A DNA stretch of 64,000 nucleotides from Dictyobacter aurantiacus (GCF_003967515.1 NZ_BIFQ01000001.1:1922001-1986000); one strand, 5' to 3'. Numbered from the stretch's first letter, positions 53,799 through 62,959 are shown. Notes: generated by a model not told the origin, from the letters alone. Program-made: numbers and translations.

Positions 53799-53980
53799 AC
53801 GGCCTTTCTTACTCCAAAACAAAACGGTACATTTGGGGAGTTAAGTTTGCTTTTCCCATTGTACCATATTTCTACCCTCCTGACAGATAATTAAGACGCC
53901 ATGAAATACGGAAACAGGTAAAAAGGGATTTGTAAAGCGGGCTTTGCATGCCTTTGGCCATGACGATACGCGCCTACGGC

Positions 53981-54098
53981 GCTCACAATATTTTTATAAG
54001 TGAGTGGGAAATGACCGGTGCCGAGCACCGGTCATTTCCCACTCACTTATAAAAATATTGTGAGCCCTGGTATCTCGGTGAGATACCAGGGCTCACAA
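53981..54098. terminator. two overlapping perfect hairpins at the end of the cox operon
   Basis: Hairpin 1 (53981-54065) has 41-base perfect arms and a CGA loop. Hairpin 2 (54058-54098) has 19-base perfect arms and a GGT loop. They share eight bases (54058-54065), so both cannot form fully at once. On the minus strand hairpin 2 comes first, 27 bases after the coxC stop. Confidence 0.85.
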
Positions 54099-54124
54099 AA
54101 AACGCCAGAAGGCGATATAGGATG

Positions 54125-54742
54125 CTAGCGCAGCAGGGGCACCAGGTAGACGAGGGTGAATACGAATACCCATACAACGTCAACGAAGTGCCAGTACATC
54201 TCGGCCGCTTGAACGGCGAAGTGCTGCTCTTTGGTGAAGTGACCACGTGTGGCACGGATCAGACAGACGATCAGAAAAATCGCACCAACGGTGACGTGCA
54301 GACCGTGGAAGCCTGTCAGCGTAAAGAAGGCTGAACCAAAGATGCTGCTGGAGATAGTGAAATGCTCTGGTCCTGTGATCAAGGTGGTGTACTCAACACC
54401 CTGCAGTGCCAGGAAGATCACGCCCAGGGCAATCGTGCCAGCCAGGCCCCAGATCAACTTCTTCTGGTTACCGCTACGGATACCAGAACCGGCCTGGTGC
54501 ACAAACCAGCTACTAGAAAACAGGATGATGCTGGCAATAAAAGGCACAATGCTGAATTCCAGCTTCCAGACCTGGCTACTGTTGCGAATCTCTAGATAGA
54601 GAAATGCAGCGATCAGGTTAGCAAAGATCAGAGCTTCTGAGCCGATGAAGAAGACCATGCCCCACCAGTTGAGACTGCGCTCACCAGGCTGGCCGTGCTG
54701 CTCCTCAATGATCCTTACCTGCTCGCCATGAGCAGTACTCAT
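54125..54742 (-). CDS. coxC: cytochrome c oxidase subunit III
   Basis: The 205-residue protein has five membrane helices and the subunit III pattern: WWGMVFFIGSEALIFANLIA, HFTISSSIFGSAFFTLTGFH followed by GLHVTVGAIFL, and MYWHFVDVVWVFVFTLVYLV at the end. It stabilises the catalytic core. It is the last gene of the coxB-coxA-IV-coxC operon. AGGGAG lies eight bases before the ATG. Confidence 0.95.
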   Translation of the reverse strand: MSTAHGEQVRIIEEQHGQPGERSLNWWGMVFFIGSEALIFANLIAAFLYLEIRNSSQVWKLEFSIVPFIASIILFSSSWFVHQAGSGIRSGNQKKLIWGLAGTIALGVIFLALQGVEYTTLITGPEHFTISSSIFGSAFFTLTGFHGLHVTVGAIFLIVCLIRATRGHFTKEQHFAVQAAEMYWHFVDVVWVFVFTLVYLVPLLR

Positions 54743-54797
54743 ACAAGTAACTCCCTAACTCTACAAAGGTAGGCTCGTCGGATACGAGCCCTACCTT

Positions 54798-55184
54798 TTA
54801 CCGACGCTCTAAAGCCCAACCCGCACCCGATATCACAAGCAGTACAATGCCGATCCCAAGCACAATCGGGCCCGACACAACTCCAAACAGGACGAAGGCG
54901 AGCGAAAAAGCCAGGCCCAGCGGCCACAAACTTGGCCGTGGCATCACTTCTTCAGCATTGACCAGGCGCCCTTTGGCCCTGGTCCGCTTCCGACCTGTCG
55001 AACCTTTTTTAGGATCTGGCTGTGGCTGTGCCCCCGTAGTTGTGCCCTCCTCTTGCGACATCTGCTGTTGATCCGCTGGCGCAGAGTCGGAGGTCGGTGT
55101 GCCAGCGGCGAGAGGAGCGGCGGAAACGCCGTTCTCCTCCACTGGCACCGGCTGCTCTACGCGGTTTGTTTGTTCTTGAGACAC
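54798..55184 (-). CDS. caa3-type cytochrome c oxidase subunit IV-like protein
   Basis: The 128-residue protein starts at a GTG with AGAGG upstream. The first 75 residues are hydrophilic (Gln, Glu, Pro, then Lys/Arg). Two membrane helices follow, starting MPRPSLWPLGLAFSLAFVLF and ending GAGWALERR, the pattern of subunit IV of bacterial caa3 oxidases. It lies between coxA and coxC. The same two-helix module appears in two other proteins of this window. Confidence 0.78.
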   Translation of the reverse strand: MSQEQTNRVEQPVPVEENGVSAAPLAAGTPTSDSAPADQQQMSQEEGTTTGAQPQPDPKKGSTGRKRTRAKGRLVNAEEVMPRPSLWPLGLAFSLAFVLFGVVSGPIVLGIGIVLLVISGAGWALERR

Positions 55185-55236
55185 CTTATACCTCTACTAG
55201 TCTTGTTTCCACCGGGGTGGATAGGTTTACTCACTC

Positions 55237-56931
55237 TTAGTGAATGACAGATTTCCAGTCAGCCTGATCTGGATACTTTTTGTCATAGAAGGGACGGCGG
55301 CTGCGTACAACCGGGATCTCCAGGAAGTTGTATTTCTTCGGAGGAGAGGTGGTGTCCCATTCCAGCGTGAAGGCATCCCATGGATCATCACCGGAAGGCT
55401 GACCACTCTTCAAGGTCTTGATGACATTGATCATGAACAGGATAACGCCGATACCGATGATCAGAGCACCAACGGAGGCCATCAGGTTCAGATCGTTCCA
55501 ACCCAGGTTACCAGGATAGGTGTAGACACGGCGGGGCATACCCAGGATACCCATGATGTGCATGGGGAAGAAGGTCAGGTTCAGACCAATGAAGGTGACC
55601 CAGAAATGCCACTTGCCCAGGCGATCGTCCATCAGCTTGCCGGTGAATTTGGGGAACCAGTAGTAGATGCCCGCAAAGACGGCCAGCGCGGTACCACCAA
55701 AGAGCACATAGTGGATGTGCGCCACCACAAAGTAGCTATCAGTGATCTGGTAGTCGAAAGGCACAACCGCCAAAGCGGCACCGTTCAAACCACCGATCAG
55801 GAACATAGCGATAAAGCCGAGCGCGAAGAGCATCGGAGCGTTAAAGCGCAGCTTACCACCAAAGATGGTGGCCAGCCAGTTAAAGATTTTCACCGCAGTC
55901 GGGATAGCGATCAGGGTTGTGCTGGTCGCGAAGAAAGCCTGCGCGATCGAAGGCAGACCGACGGCGAACATGTGGTGTGCCCAGACGGTGAAGCTCAGGA
56001 AACCGATAGCCACACCGGACCACGCGATAAAGGTATAACCGAAGATCGGTTTGCGCGAGAAGACCGGCAGAACCTCAGAGATAATACCGAAGGCCGGAAG
56101 GATCAGGATGTACACCTCGGGGTGGCCAAACGACCAGAAGAGGTGCTGCCAGAGCAGTGGATCACCACCATTGCCATACTGATAGAAATGGCTGCCCAGG
56201 TGGCGGTCCAGCAGCAGCAGTACGCTAGCCACAGTCAGGCTGGGCAGAGCGAACAGCAGCAGGAAGGACATCACCAGGATCATCCACGAAAACAGTGGCA
56301 TGCGGTTGATGCTCATACCAGGGGCGCGCAACTTGAAGATAGTCACCACAAAGTTGAGCGATCCAGCGATGGACGAGATACCCAGCAGGGTCGTACCCAG
56401 CAGCCAGAAATCGGCGTTCATCAGTGGGGTCGCCTGATAGGCATGGCCGGCCGTCAGCTCACTCAGTGGAGCATACATAAACCAGCCACCGTTTGGCGCC
56501 TGGCCAAACAGGAAACTGGACTGAATGAAGATGCCGCCGAAGAGCACCAGCCAGTAGCCAAAGGCATTCATACGCGGGTAAGCCATGTCGCGCGCGCCGA
56601 GCATCAGCGGCACCACATAGTTACCAAACCCCGCGAGCACAGGAATAACGAACAAGAAAATCATGGTCGTGCCGTGCATGGTAAAGATCTGGTTATACGT
56701 ATTGGGATCCAGTACCTTCCCATTCGGCTCCGCCAACTGCGTGCGGATCAGGAGAGCCTCCATACCGCCCACAACAAAGAAAAAGAAACCGGTGATCAGA
56801 TACATCAGACCGAGCTGCTTATGATCGGTCGTTGTAATCCATTCACCAATATAGGTTTCGCTAAAGCGCTTTCGGCGCACACCCGTCGTTGTTGTCGTCG
56901 TGGTGTGTTCACCGATGGTGCGAGTCGCCAT
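55237..56931 (-). CDS. coxA: cytochrome c oxidase subunit I
   Basis: The start is ATG 56931 (MATRTIGEH), eight bases after GGAGG. The 564-residue protein has 12 membrane helices. The heme and copper ligands are present: MHGTTMIFLFVIPV (low-spin heme His), FWSFGHPEVYILILPAFG (CuB His and cross-linked Tyr) and FVVAHIHYVLFGG (heme a3 and low-spin His). It reduces oxygen to water and pumps protons. GHPEVY with YSW-type residues indicates the A family. Confidence 0.97.
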   Translation of the reverse strand: MATRTIGEHTTTTTTTGVRRKRFSETYIGEWITTTDHKQLGLMYLITGFFFFVVGGMEALLIRTQLAEPNGKVLDPNTYNQIFTMHGTTMIFLFVIPVLAGFGNYVVPLMLGARDMAYPRMNAFGYWLVLFGGIFIQSSFLFGQAPNGGWFMYAPLSELTAGHAYQATPLMNADFWLLGTTLLGISSIAGSLNFVVTIFKLRAPGMSINRMPLFSWMILVMSFLLLFALPSLTVASVLLLLDRHLGSHFYQYGNGGDPLLWQHLFWSFGHPEVYILILPAFGIISEVLPVFSRKPIFGYTFIAWSGVAIGFLSFTVWAHHMFAVGLPSIAQAFFATSTTLIAIPTAVKIFNWLATIFGGKLRFNAPMLFALGFIAMFLIGGLNGAALAVVPFDYQITDSYFVVAHIHYVLFGGTALAVFAGIYYWFPKFTGKLMDDRLGKWHFWVTFIGLNLTFFPMHIMGILGMPRRVYTYPGNLGWNDLNLMASVGALIIGIGVILFMINVIKTLKSGQPSGDDPWDAFTLEWDTTSPPKKYNFLEIPVVRSRRPFYDKKYPDQADWKSVIH

Positions 56932-56984
56932 GCGCAAATCCTCCAGTGTCTAGCCCCAAACAAAGGGTCACAGGGCAAGGCAGG

Positions 56985-58133
56985 TTATTTTAATCCTTCC
57001 AGATAAGCAACCAGCTGCTGAATCTGATCATTGGTCAGCTCACCAATGTTCATGTCGTTCCCGGGCTTCACACCCTGGGGATCTTTCAACCATTTTGCCA
57101 GGTTACATTGTTGCGTCAACTTCGGATTATTTGGATCACAGTTACCGTTTTCGGTATTGTTATCCAGCACGCCACCAGCGATCAGGTTGCGGCTGCCGAA
57201 GTGAGTCAGGTTTGGACCAATCAGACATTGCGGTGTACCATTGGCCTTACCACCCGGCAGATCGGAACATTCCTGCGCGGTGTCGTAGAACTGTTTCAGA
57301 TTTACACCGACAATACCGTGGCAGGAGGCACACTGGTTTTTAAACAACGCAGCGCCCTTCTGCGCCAGAGGGTCGGTTGGAGCCGTGGCAGCCTGCTGCT
57401 GGCTCGACACCCATGTCTGGAAGTCATTGTTGTTAACGACCTTGACGTTGAAACGCATATTCGCGTGCTGCGTGCCACAATACTCAGCACAGATACCTGT
57501 ATAGGTACCCTCTTTCTGCGCCACGAACCACTTGGTGTTGTCGTGACCAGGCACCACGTCTGTCTTGCCAGTCAACGCAGGAACCCAGAAACTGTGGATC
57601 ACGTTGTTTGAAAACAGCTTGACATGCACAGTTGTGTTAACCGGCACCTCCAGCGTATCAGCAGTGGTGACGTGGTAGTTCGGATAGTAGAACTCCCACC
57701 ACCACTGGTGACCGACGGCCGTAACTTCCATTCTTGGTTGTGATGCGCTTGCCGCCGGCTCGTTTTCAGGAGCCACATAGAGCAGGCCACGAATCGTAAA
57801 AAAGAGAATAACGAATAGGACCAGGGTCGGAATAACGGTCCAAACGAGCTCCAATTTCAAGTTACCGTGATTTTGGAATGGATTCGGCATTCCAGGTCGT
57901 TCACGGTAGCGAATAATGGAGAAAATCAATATGCCCTCGACCAGGACAAAGATAACGATCGAAATGCCCAGAATCAACCAGAACAGGCTGCTCTCACTCG
58001 CAGCTACCGGTCCGGCGGTATCCAGGATCGAGGGTGAGTTTTCACCGCATGCGGCTAACAGGATAGAGGACAATGACAGCAAGCTTAGCAATGCTAGCCA
58101 GCGTTTTGCCCTACGAAATACCGGCATCCTCAC
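56985..58133 (-). CDS. coxB: cytochrome c oxidase subunit II with fused cytochrome c (caa3 type)
   Basis: The start is taken as GTG 58133, after AGGAG. A lipoprotein signal (SSILLAACGE) places the N-terminus outside the membrane. Two membrane helices follow, then the cupredoxin domain with the CuA ligands (SFWVPALTGKTDVVPG, CAEYCGTQHANM). The C-terminal 120 residues form a cytochrome c domain with CASCHGIVG and a Met ligand near GNDMNIGEL. Subunit II passes electrons from cytochrome c to subunit I. It heads the operon. The site at 58260-58278 lies about 130 bases upstream. Confidence 0.96.
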   Translation of the reverse strand: MRMPVFRRAKRWLALLSLLSLSSILLAACGENSPSILDTAGPVAASESSLFWLILGISIVIFVLVEGILIFSIIRYRERPGMPNPFQNHGNLKLELVWTVIPTLVLFVILFFTIRGLLYVAPENEPAASASQPRMEVTAVGHQWWWEFYYPNYHVTTADTLEVPVNTTVHVKLFSNNVIHSFWVPALTGKTDVVPGHDNTKWFVAQKEGTYTGICAEYCGTQHANMRFNVKVVNNNDFQTWVSSQQQAATAPTDPLAQKGAALFKNQCASCHGIVGVNLKQFYDTAQECSDLPGGKANGTPQCLIGPNLTHFGSRNLIAGGVLDNNTENGNCDPNNPKLTQQCNLAKWLKDPQGVKPGNDMNIGELTNDQIQQLVAYLEGLK

Positions 58134-58259
58134 GTCTAAAGCTCTCCTAAACAATTGATTGACGATGGACGATGATGTCTTGTTTTGGCGACACTTTTCC
58201 ACTGTACTGCTGTAGTGTAGCGATGGAGCCTAACACAAAACTTGCAATTTTAAAAATGA

Positions 58260-58278
58260 ACCTTACAGGAACCTGAAC
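58260..58278 (-). promoter_or_regulatory. ACCTTACA-N4-CCTGAAC site upstream of coxB
   Basis: ACCTTACA-GGAA-CCTGAAC lies about 130 bases upstream of the proposed coxB start. Orientation relative to the gene is the same as at the ccm operon. Confidence 0.6.
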
Positions 58279-58559
58279 GGGAAAGGTAGTGGCTAGCGCT
58301 GCCGCTGTCAGACGGCAGCGCTAGCGAAAAAAATCAGGGTGCACAGCCCCTGATCCCTGTTTCCCTCTACAGGTGTCGATCGCACTCGCTGTTTCTCGTC
58401 CAATGTTTGCATCCAGCGAGACAAAGAAGGCGCTCTCCACAACAATATAAAGTGTGACCTTTTCAGAAAATCCTCCTACATACTATAGCAGGACAATGTG
58501 GAGGCGACAAGTAAATTTTGGCTGGCCACCAAACCTTCATTTAGCAGTGATAATCTAAA

Positions 58560-58579
58560 CGTTCAGGCAATTGTAAGGT
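58560..58579 (+). promoter_or_regulatory. TTCAGG-N4-TGTAAGGT site upstream of ctaB
   Basis: CGTTCAGG-CAAT-TGTAAGGT is the exact reverse complement of the ccm site core. It lies 87 bases upstream of the ctaB start, again in the same orientation relative to its gene. Confidence 0.62.
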
Positions 58580-58665
58580 AAGAGAAACTGACTGCAAGGG
58601 TGGTATCAGGAATGGCGCCGACAATAGGGAACGTCAAACTTTATAGACTATAGGGAGCCTCGTGT

Positions 58666-59580
58666 ATGAAGGTATTAAGCCATAGTGAGCTTGAAGAGCC
58701 AAAGCAGGTCCATCCTTTTCGTCAGACTCTTTCAGCTTACATCAACCTGATGAAACCGCACGTGACAGTCTTGCTACTTGGCACCACAGTGGCGGCGATG
58801 GCCATCGCCGGTCGCGGCCTGCCCAATCTCGGATTGGTGCTGGCAACCCTGCTGGGTGGCGCCATGGCGGCTGGCAGTGCTAATGCTATTAACTGTTATA
58901 TCGATCGCGACATCGACCAGATTATGGGCCGTACACAGCGTCGCTCATTACCGTCGGGTCGCGTCCAACCTGTGCCTGCCCTGATCTTTGGCATTGGCCT
59001 GGGTGTCGTATCCTTTATCGTCTTAGGCGTGTTCGTCAATCTACTGAGCGCCTGCCTGGCGATGGGCGCCATCCTGTTTTATGTATTTGTCTACACCATG
59101 GGACTCAAGCGCAATAGCGCGCAAAACATTGTGATTGGTGGAGCCGCCGGTTCCGTGCCGGTCCTGGTTGGCTGGGCTGCCGTCACCAATAACATCTCAC
59201 TGCCCGCCATCTGGCTCTTCGCCATCATCTTCTACTGGACACCACCGCACTTCTGGGCCCTCTCACTGCTGATCAAGAAAGATTATGAGAAGGCAAATGT
59301 GCCGATGCTGCCCGTGGTTCTGGGTGAGCCTGAGACACGTCGCCAGATTTTCTTCTACTCGCTCTTGCTCTTCGCGGTTACGATGATGCTCTTCGTGATG
59401 CACACCATGAGCTATCTCTACCTGGCCGGCGCCGTTATTCTGGGCGGCATCCTCATTTATATGTCGATTCGCCTGCTGACCGATCGGAGCAAAAACTGGG
59501 CACGTACTATTTTCTGGTATTCTAACTGCTATCTGGCCGCCATCTTCGCGCTTATGGTGGTAGACCGCATCCTGTTCTAA
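58666..59580 (+). CDS. ctaB: protoheme IX farnesyltransferase (heme O synthase)
   Basis: The 304-residue protein is a UbiA-superfamily enzyme with nine membrane helices. The first Asp motif is NCYIDRDIDQIMGRTQRRSL, and FYWTPPHFWALSLLIKKDYE with KANVPMLPVV is diagnostic of CtaB. It adds a farnesyl group to heme B, giving heme O for the oxidase. AGGGAG lies before the ATG. It is divergent from the cox operon and followed by sco. Confidence 0.96.
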   Translation: MKVLSHSELEEPKQVHPFRQTLSAYINLMKPHVTVLLLGTTVAAMAIAGRGLPNLGLVLATLLGGAMAAGSANAINCYIDRDIDQIMGRTQRRSLPSGRVQPVPALIFGIGLGVVSFIVLGVFVNLLSACLAMGAILFYVFVYTMGLKRNSAQNIVIGGAAGSVPVLVGWAAVTNNISLPAIWLFAIIFYWTPPHFWALSLLIKKDYEKANVPMLPVVLGEPETRRQIFFYSLLLFAVTMMLFVMHTMSYLYLAGAVILGGILIYMSIRLLTDRSKNWARTIFWYSNCYLAAIFALMVVDRILF

Positions 59581-59599
59581 TTATCAAGGTCAAGGTATT

Positions 59600-60256
59600 A
59601 TGAGTATGCGTATGAGTTGGCGACTTGCTTCGCGATTATCCGTCATCACCCTGGCGCTAGTCGTCGTCATTTTAATTACCGTCATTCAGCACAACCGGGC
59701 AACACCATCCACCCCCAGCAATAGTAGCGTTGGTAGTACCTCAACGTCCGCGTCGGGGCTGCAAGGCACGGATCTGAATGGCACCCCAGCTCCCAATTTT
59801 CAGCTCACAGATCAATATGGCAAGACCGTCTCGCTCGCGCAGTTCCGTGGCAAACCGGTTGTGTTAACCTTCTTGTATACCCACTGCCCGGATGTGTGTC
59901 CTCTGACAGCCGAACACCTGCATACCACCTTACAGCAACTGGGTAGTGACGCTAAAAATGTAGCCATCCTGGCCGTAAGTACGGATCCCAAACGTGATGA
60001 TACGGCTGCCGCAATGCGGTTCTCTACCGAACATAATATGCAAAACTACTGGCACTTCTTGACCGGGACGCAGCAACAGCTTTCCCCGATCTGGTCAAGT
60101 TATAGTATCTATGCTCAGCAGCAGCAACAACAAGTAAACCATAGCACCGCGCTCTTTGTAATCGACAAAAAAGGGCATGAGCGCGTCTATATGGGCGATG
60201 ATTTTGAACCCGGCCAGATGACCTCGAATTTGAAGCAGCTACTCAAAGAAAATTAA
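59600..60256 (+). CDS. SCO1/SenC family copper chaperone
   Basis: The 218-residue protein has a signal anchor (about 13-30), a Ser/Thr-rich linker and a thioredoxin-like fold with FLYTHCPDVCPL (Cys96, Cys100). The copper-binding His lies in NHSTALFVIDKKG. It should deliver copper to the CuA site of subunit II. It is 19 bases after ctaB and surely co-transcribed with it. It ends before a pair of overlapping hairpins. Confidence 0.92.
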   Translation: MSMRMSWRLASRLSVITLALVVVILITVIQHNRATPSTPSNSSVGSTSTSASGLQGTDLNGTPAPNFQLTDQYGKTVSLAQFRGKPVVLTFLYTHCPDVCPLTAEHLHTTLQQLGSDAKNVAILAVSTDPKRDDTAAAMRFSTEHNMQNYWHFLTGTQQQLSPIWSSYSIYAQQQQQQVNHSTALFVIDKKGHERVYMGDDFEPGQMTSNLKQLLKEN

Positions 60257-60274
60257 AAAGACTTTCTAGTTTGA

Positions 60275-60391
60275 CATAAAGTAAGTATGGGGTGCTGACG
60301 CGCCCCATACTTACTTTATGGAGTGGTGTGTGCAACACAATGGCCGGGTGCGAATGCACCCGGCCATTGTGTTGCACACACCACTCCATAA
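60275..60391. terminator. two overlapping perfect hairpins after sco
   Basis: Hairpin 1 (60275-60320) has 18-base arms beginning CATAAAGTAAGTATGGGG. Hairpin 2 (60316-60391) has 36-base perfect arms and a GAAT loop. They share five bases, as in the pair at 53981-54098. Confidence 0.82.
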
Positions 60392-60619
60392 CCTATGAGC
60401 GCCACGGGCGCAAAACCTATGGAGTTCAGGCATTTTCTGCGGACACAGTACGTTATTAAGATTACATAAAATACTGGAGCAACCGGGCTATGTAAGATTG
60501 ACTGCTGCAGATCTGTCGGGTATTCTATCATCTATAATAAATTATTTAAAGCATGAGCTGTATAGGCAACATTGGTGTTAATTGCGTAACCATTTTCAGG
60601 TGCAGTGAGGCTCTCTGTG

Positions 60620-61612
60620 ATGAATAGTACGATGGATGAGAATCAGACATGGCGTACATTTCTGGGTCAACTAATTGCCGATCCACAAGAACGCCAGCGT
60701 ATCGCTGATATGATGAATATCAATCCGGTGACGCTACAACGCTGGACAACCGGCAAATCGAATCCACGCCCCGATAATTTGCCACCACTGGTTGCTGCCC
60801 TGCCTCACTATCGGCAGCAATTAACGGTCCTGATTGCCAGGGAATATCCGACCGCTCTACAGGTCCCCCAACCCGAAGCCGAGCCGCCGGTCGAGATCAG
60901 CGCGGCATTCTATACTCAGGTCCTGAATGCCTACACATCCAATACAGCACAACAGCGCAAGATCGCCGTTTACAACCTGATCCTGCAGCAGATAGTCACG
61001 CATCTCGATCCTCAGCAGGTGGGACTGGTGGTGGTGTTGTCGCTGTGCGTTCCTCCACGTTCCGGGCAAATGATACGTAGCCTGCGCCAGGTCAATGCTC
61101 GCAGCAGCATCACCGACGGCCACCAGCTTGAATATATGACCCAGTTCTTCGGGGCGGAATCGCAGACGGGGCACGCAGCCAGCACAGGGCATCCTGTCAT
61201 CATTCAAAACCAGCAGGAAAAATTACGCCTCTTTCCCCTGCATTACTGTGAACATGAAGAATGCTCGGTTGCCTATCCAATCCTGCTCTCAGACCAGGTC
61301 GCAGGCACTCTCGCCATCCTCTGCAAGCAGCCCGACTTTTTTACGCAAGCTTACCTGGACCTGATTCAAAACTATGTGAATCTACTCGTGCTCGCCTTCG
61401 AGCCAGACGATTTTTACGCCATTGATAAGCTCAAACTGGGCATCATGCCCCCGCGTCAGCAGCAATACGCGACGCTGGCCACGTTTAAGCAACGTGTCGC
61501 CAATCACCTCATTGAGGCGAACCAGAATATGCGCTACCTTTCCCCCCGGCAGGCTGAAACAATCGTCTGGCAAGAGATAGAAGAACTATTGCTGCACACG
61601 CCTCTATCTTAA
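60620..61612 (+). CDS. helix-turn-helix / GAF-like regulatory protein
   Basis: The start is ATG 60620 (MNSTMDENQT), nine bases after GAGG; a GTG five codons earlier is possible. The N-terminal 60 residues resemble a Cro/XRE-type DNA-binding domain (IADMMNINPVTLQRWTTGKS). Residues about 100-260 look like a GAF sensor (EECSVAYPILLSDQVAGTLA). A helical tail follows. It probably senses a small molecule or redox state. Targets are unknown. It follows the ctaB-sco pair but is separated from it by hairpins. Confidence 0.7.
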   Translation: MNSTMDENQTWRTFLGQLIADPQERQRIADMMNINPVTLQRWTTGKSNPRPDNLPPLVAALPHYRQQLTVLIAREYPTALQVPQPEAEPPVEISAAFYTQVLNAYTSNTAQQRKIAVYNLILQQIVTHLDPQQVGLVVVLSLCVPPRSGQMIRSLRQVNARSSITDGHQLEYMTQFFGAESQTGHAASTGHPVIIQNQQEKLRLFPLHYCEHEECSVAYPILLSDQVAGTLAILCKQPDFFTQAYLDLIQNYVNLLVLAFEPDDFYAIDKLKLGIMPPRQQQYATLATFKQRVANHLIEANQNMRYLSPRQAETIVWQEIEELLLHTPLS

Positions 61613-62079
61613 CAAAATGTGACTTGCTCTTATCTTACAAAGGTATGTGAGCGCCCCCACACGGGCGTCCGCTGCTCGGCCGCACTGTTTTATTCTGTTG
61701 GTGCATGGGGGCGCGCAAATGCGCGCCCCCATGCACCAATAGAAATATGGTCTGTGAGCACTGCAGGTACAAATGTCAGGCATGCCCGGCACTAATCTCG
61801 CGCCACGCACGTCCACAGCCACACTCATTTGTAAGTCGCGCGGATGCGCCCCGTGGTCCCAACTCACAAAACGACTTCTGAGCATATTTGAGCCCACACC
61901 ACAATTCTAGACATTTGTCATAGCCAGCAAGGAAGAGGTTAAGAGATGCCACGCGGTGGAATAATTCAGGTTGCACGAACCTCATATATTTGGTATGCTT
62001 AAACGTACAGGACCACTATTATCAAAAATATAAGAGTCCTCGCTGATTGTAAACCATTCGCGGAGGAGAGCGAGAGCGT
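61613..62079. other. intergenic stretch with a hairpin and a possible half-site
   Basis: A perfect 20-bp hairpin with an AA loop lies at 61698-61739 (TTGGTGCATGGGGGCGCGCA). Just before it, GCGCCCCCACACGGGCGTCC at 61653 matches a dispersed repeat at 51053. TTAAACGTACAGG at 61999-62011 resembles one half of the respiratory site (TAAACGTTCAGG), about 70 bases before the next gene; the other half is poor. Confidence 0.55.
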
Positions 62080-62871
62080 ATGGAATCATCTCTTCAAAGA
62101 GCAAATCTCGCAGTAGACGATCGAAAATCGTCTCTGGAGTCATATCAGGAAATAGAAGAGGCGGAACATCATATCCATATGCCAGGTCCCAGTCTATGGC
62201 CCGCAATGCTGAGCGTTGCCATTCTGGTTGCCGTGGCCGGTTTGTTGTTCGTCCCTGATGCACCCTGGGTGACCCTTGTTGCGATTCCATTTATTATCTG
62301 GGGCATTATGGGCTGGGCACTAGAAGATCCCATGGCAGGTGCTCACGATGAGGATGAGGCGGCACACAGGCCGGTAATCTCATTACCTGCACATGAGGTA
62401 TTGGATCGGGCCCGTGCGACTGCAGAGCAGATTGTAACGTTAGGTAGCACGGCCTTCAGTAACCACCCTGTTAAGGTTGAGCTTGAGAATGAGACACCGG
62501 AAGGTGTGGTGCTCGCCCTTTATGGTAAGCTTGAACTGGAAGTCCAGCGTGAGCGCCTGGAGAATGAGGTTAGCCGCGTCCCCGGCGTTGCAGGTGTACG
62601 CAACTTTATTGTGGCTGAGGATACCGTCCTCAATACGGCCTATGAGCGTATCGAGAATCTGAGGTCACAGGGCAAGTTGGAGGGAGCCACCAATATCTCT
62701 GTCCTGGTGGAAAACTATATTTTACACCTCTATGGAGATGTGCCAAAGCACAGCATGAAATATGTTCTAGAGCGTGAGGTTGTCGGCATCCCTGGTGTAC
62801 GCGTGGTTGTCAACCATATCGGTTTGAACAAAGACATCCCAGGTAACCTGGGCAAAACCAGAAACGCATAA
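62080..62871 (+). CDS. BON-domain protein with an oxidase-subunit-IV-like membrane module
   Basis: The 263-residue protein has about 40 hydrophilic residues, then two membrane helices starting MPGPSLWPAMLSVAILVAVA and ending MGWALEDP, closely like the caa3 subunit IV at 54798-55184. Two BON domains follow: about 150-190 (VALYGKLELEVQRERLENEV, VPGVAGVRNFIV) and 205-255 (YILHLYGDVPKHSMKYVLER, IPGVRVVVNHI). BON domains often bind phospholipid membranes or link envelope proteins. GGAGGAG lies before the ATG. A role beside the oxidase is inferred from the shared module. Confidence 0.78.
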   Translation: MESSLQRANLAVDDRKSSLESYQEIEEAEHHIHMPGPSLWPAMLSVAILVAVAGLLFVPDAPWVTLVAIPFIIWGIMGWALEDPMAGAHDEDEAAHRPVISLPAHEVLDRARATAEQIVTLGSTAFSNHPVKVELENETPEGVVLALYGKLELEVQRERLENEVSRVPGVAGVRNFIVAEDTVLNTAYERIENLRSQGKLEGATNISVLVENYILHLYGDVPKHSMKYVLEREVVGIPGVRVVVNHIGLNKDIPGNLGKTRNA

Positions 62872-62905
62872 CAGCATCATTTTCAGCATAGGCGCACGAT
62901 AATAA

Positions 62906-62948
62906 AAAAATCAGCGGCCCGCTTTTCAAAAGCGGGCCGCTGATTTTT
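62906..62948. terminator. perfect 21-bp bidirectional terminator
   Basis: AAAAATCAGCGGCCCGCTTTT and its complement have a one-base loop. It lies between the convergent BON-protein and ftsZ genes, with T runs on both strands. Confidence 0.88.
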
Positions 62949-62959
62949 CTTGTTCTACG

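Larger units (their letters stand above)
58134..58665. other. divergent regulatory region between coxB and ctaB
   Basis: No gene is seen in about 530 bases. It holds two copies of the respiratory site, a hairpin at 58292-58325 (13-base arms GCTAGCGCTGCCG, 8-nt loop, no T run) and a CAGGGTGCACAGCCCCTG palindromic module near 58335. Confidence 0.6.

Noticed and set aside
55240..57006. A 588-codon open frame antisense to coxA
   Set aside because: It mirrors the codons of coxA, has no hydrophobic or domain pattern, and is rich in His, Gln and Asp as expected from an antisense shadow.
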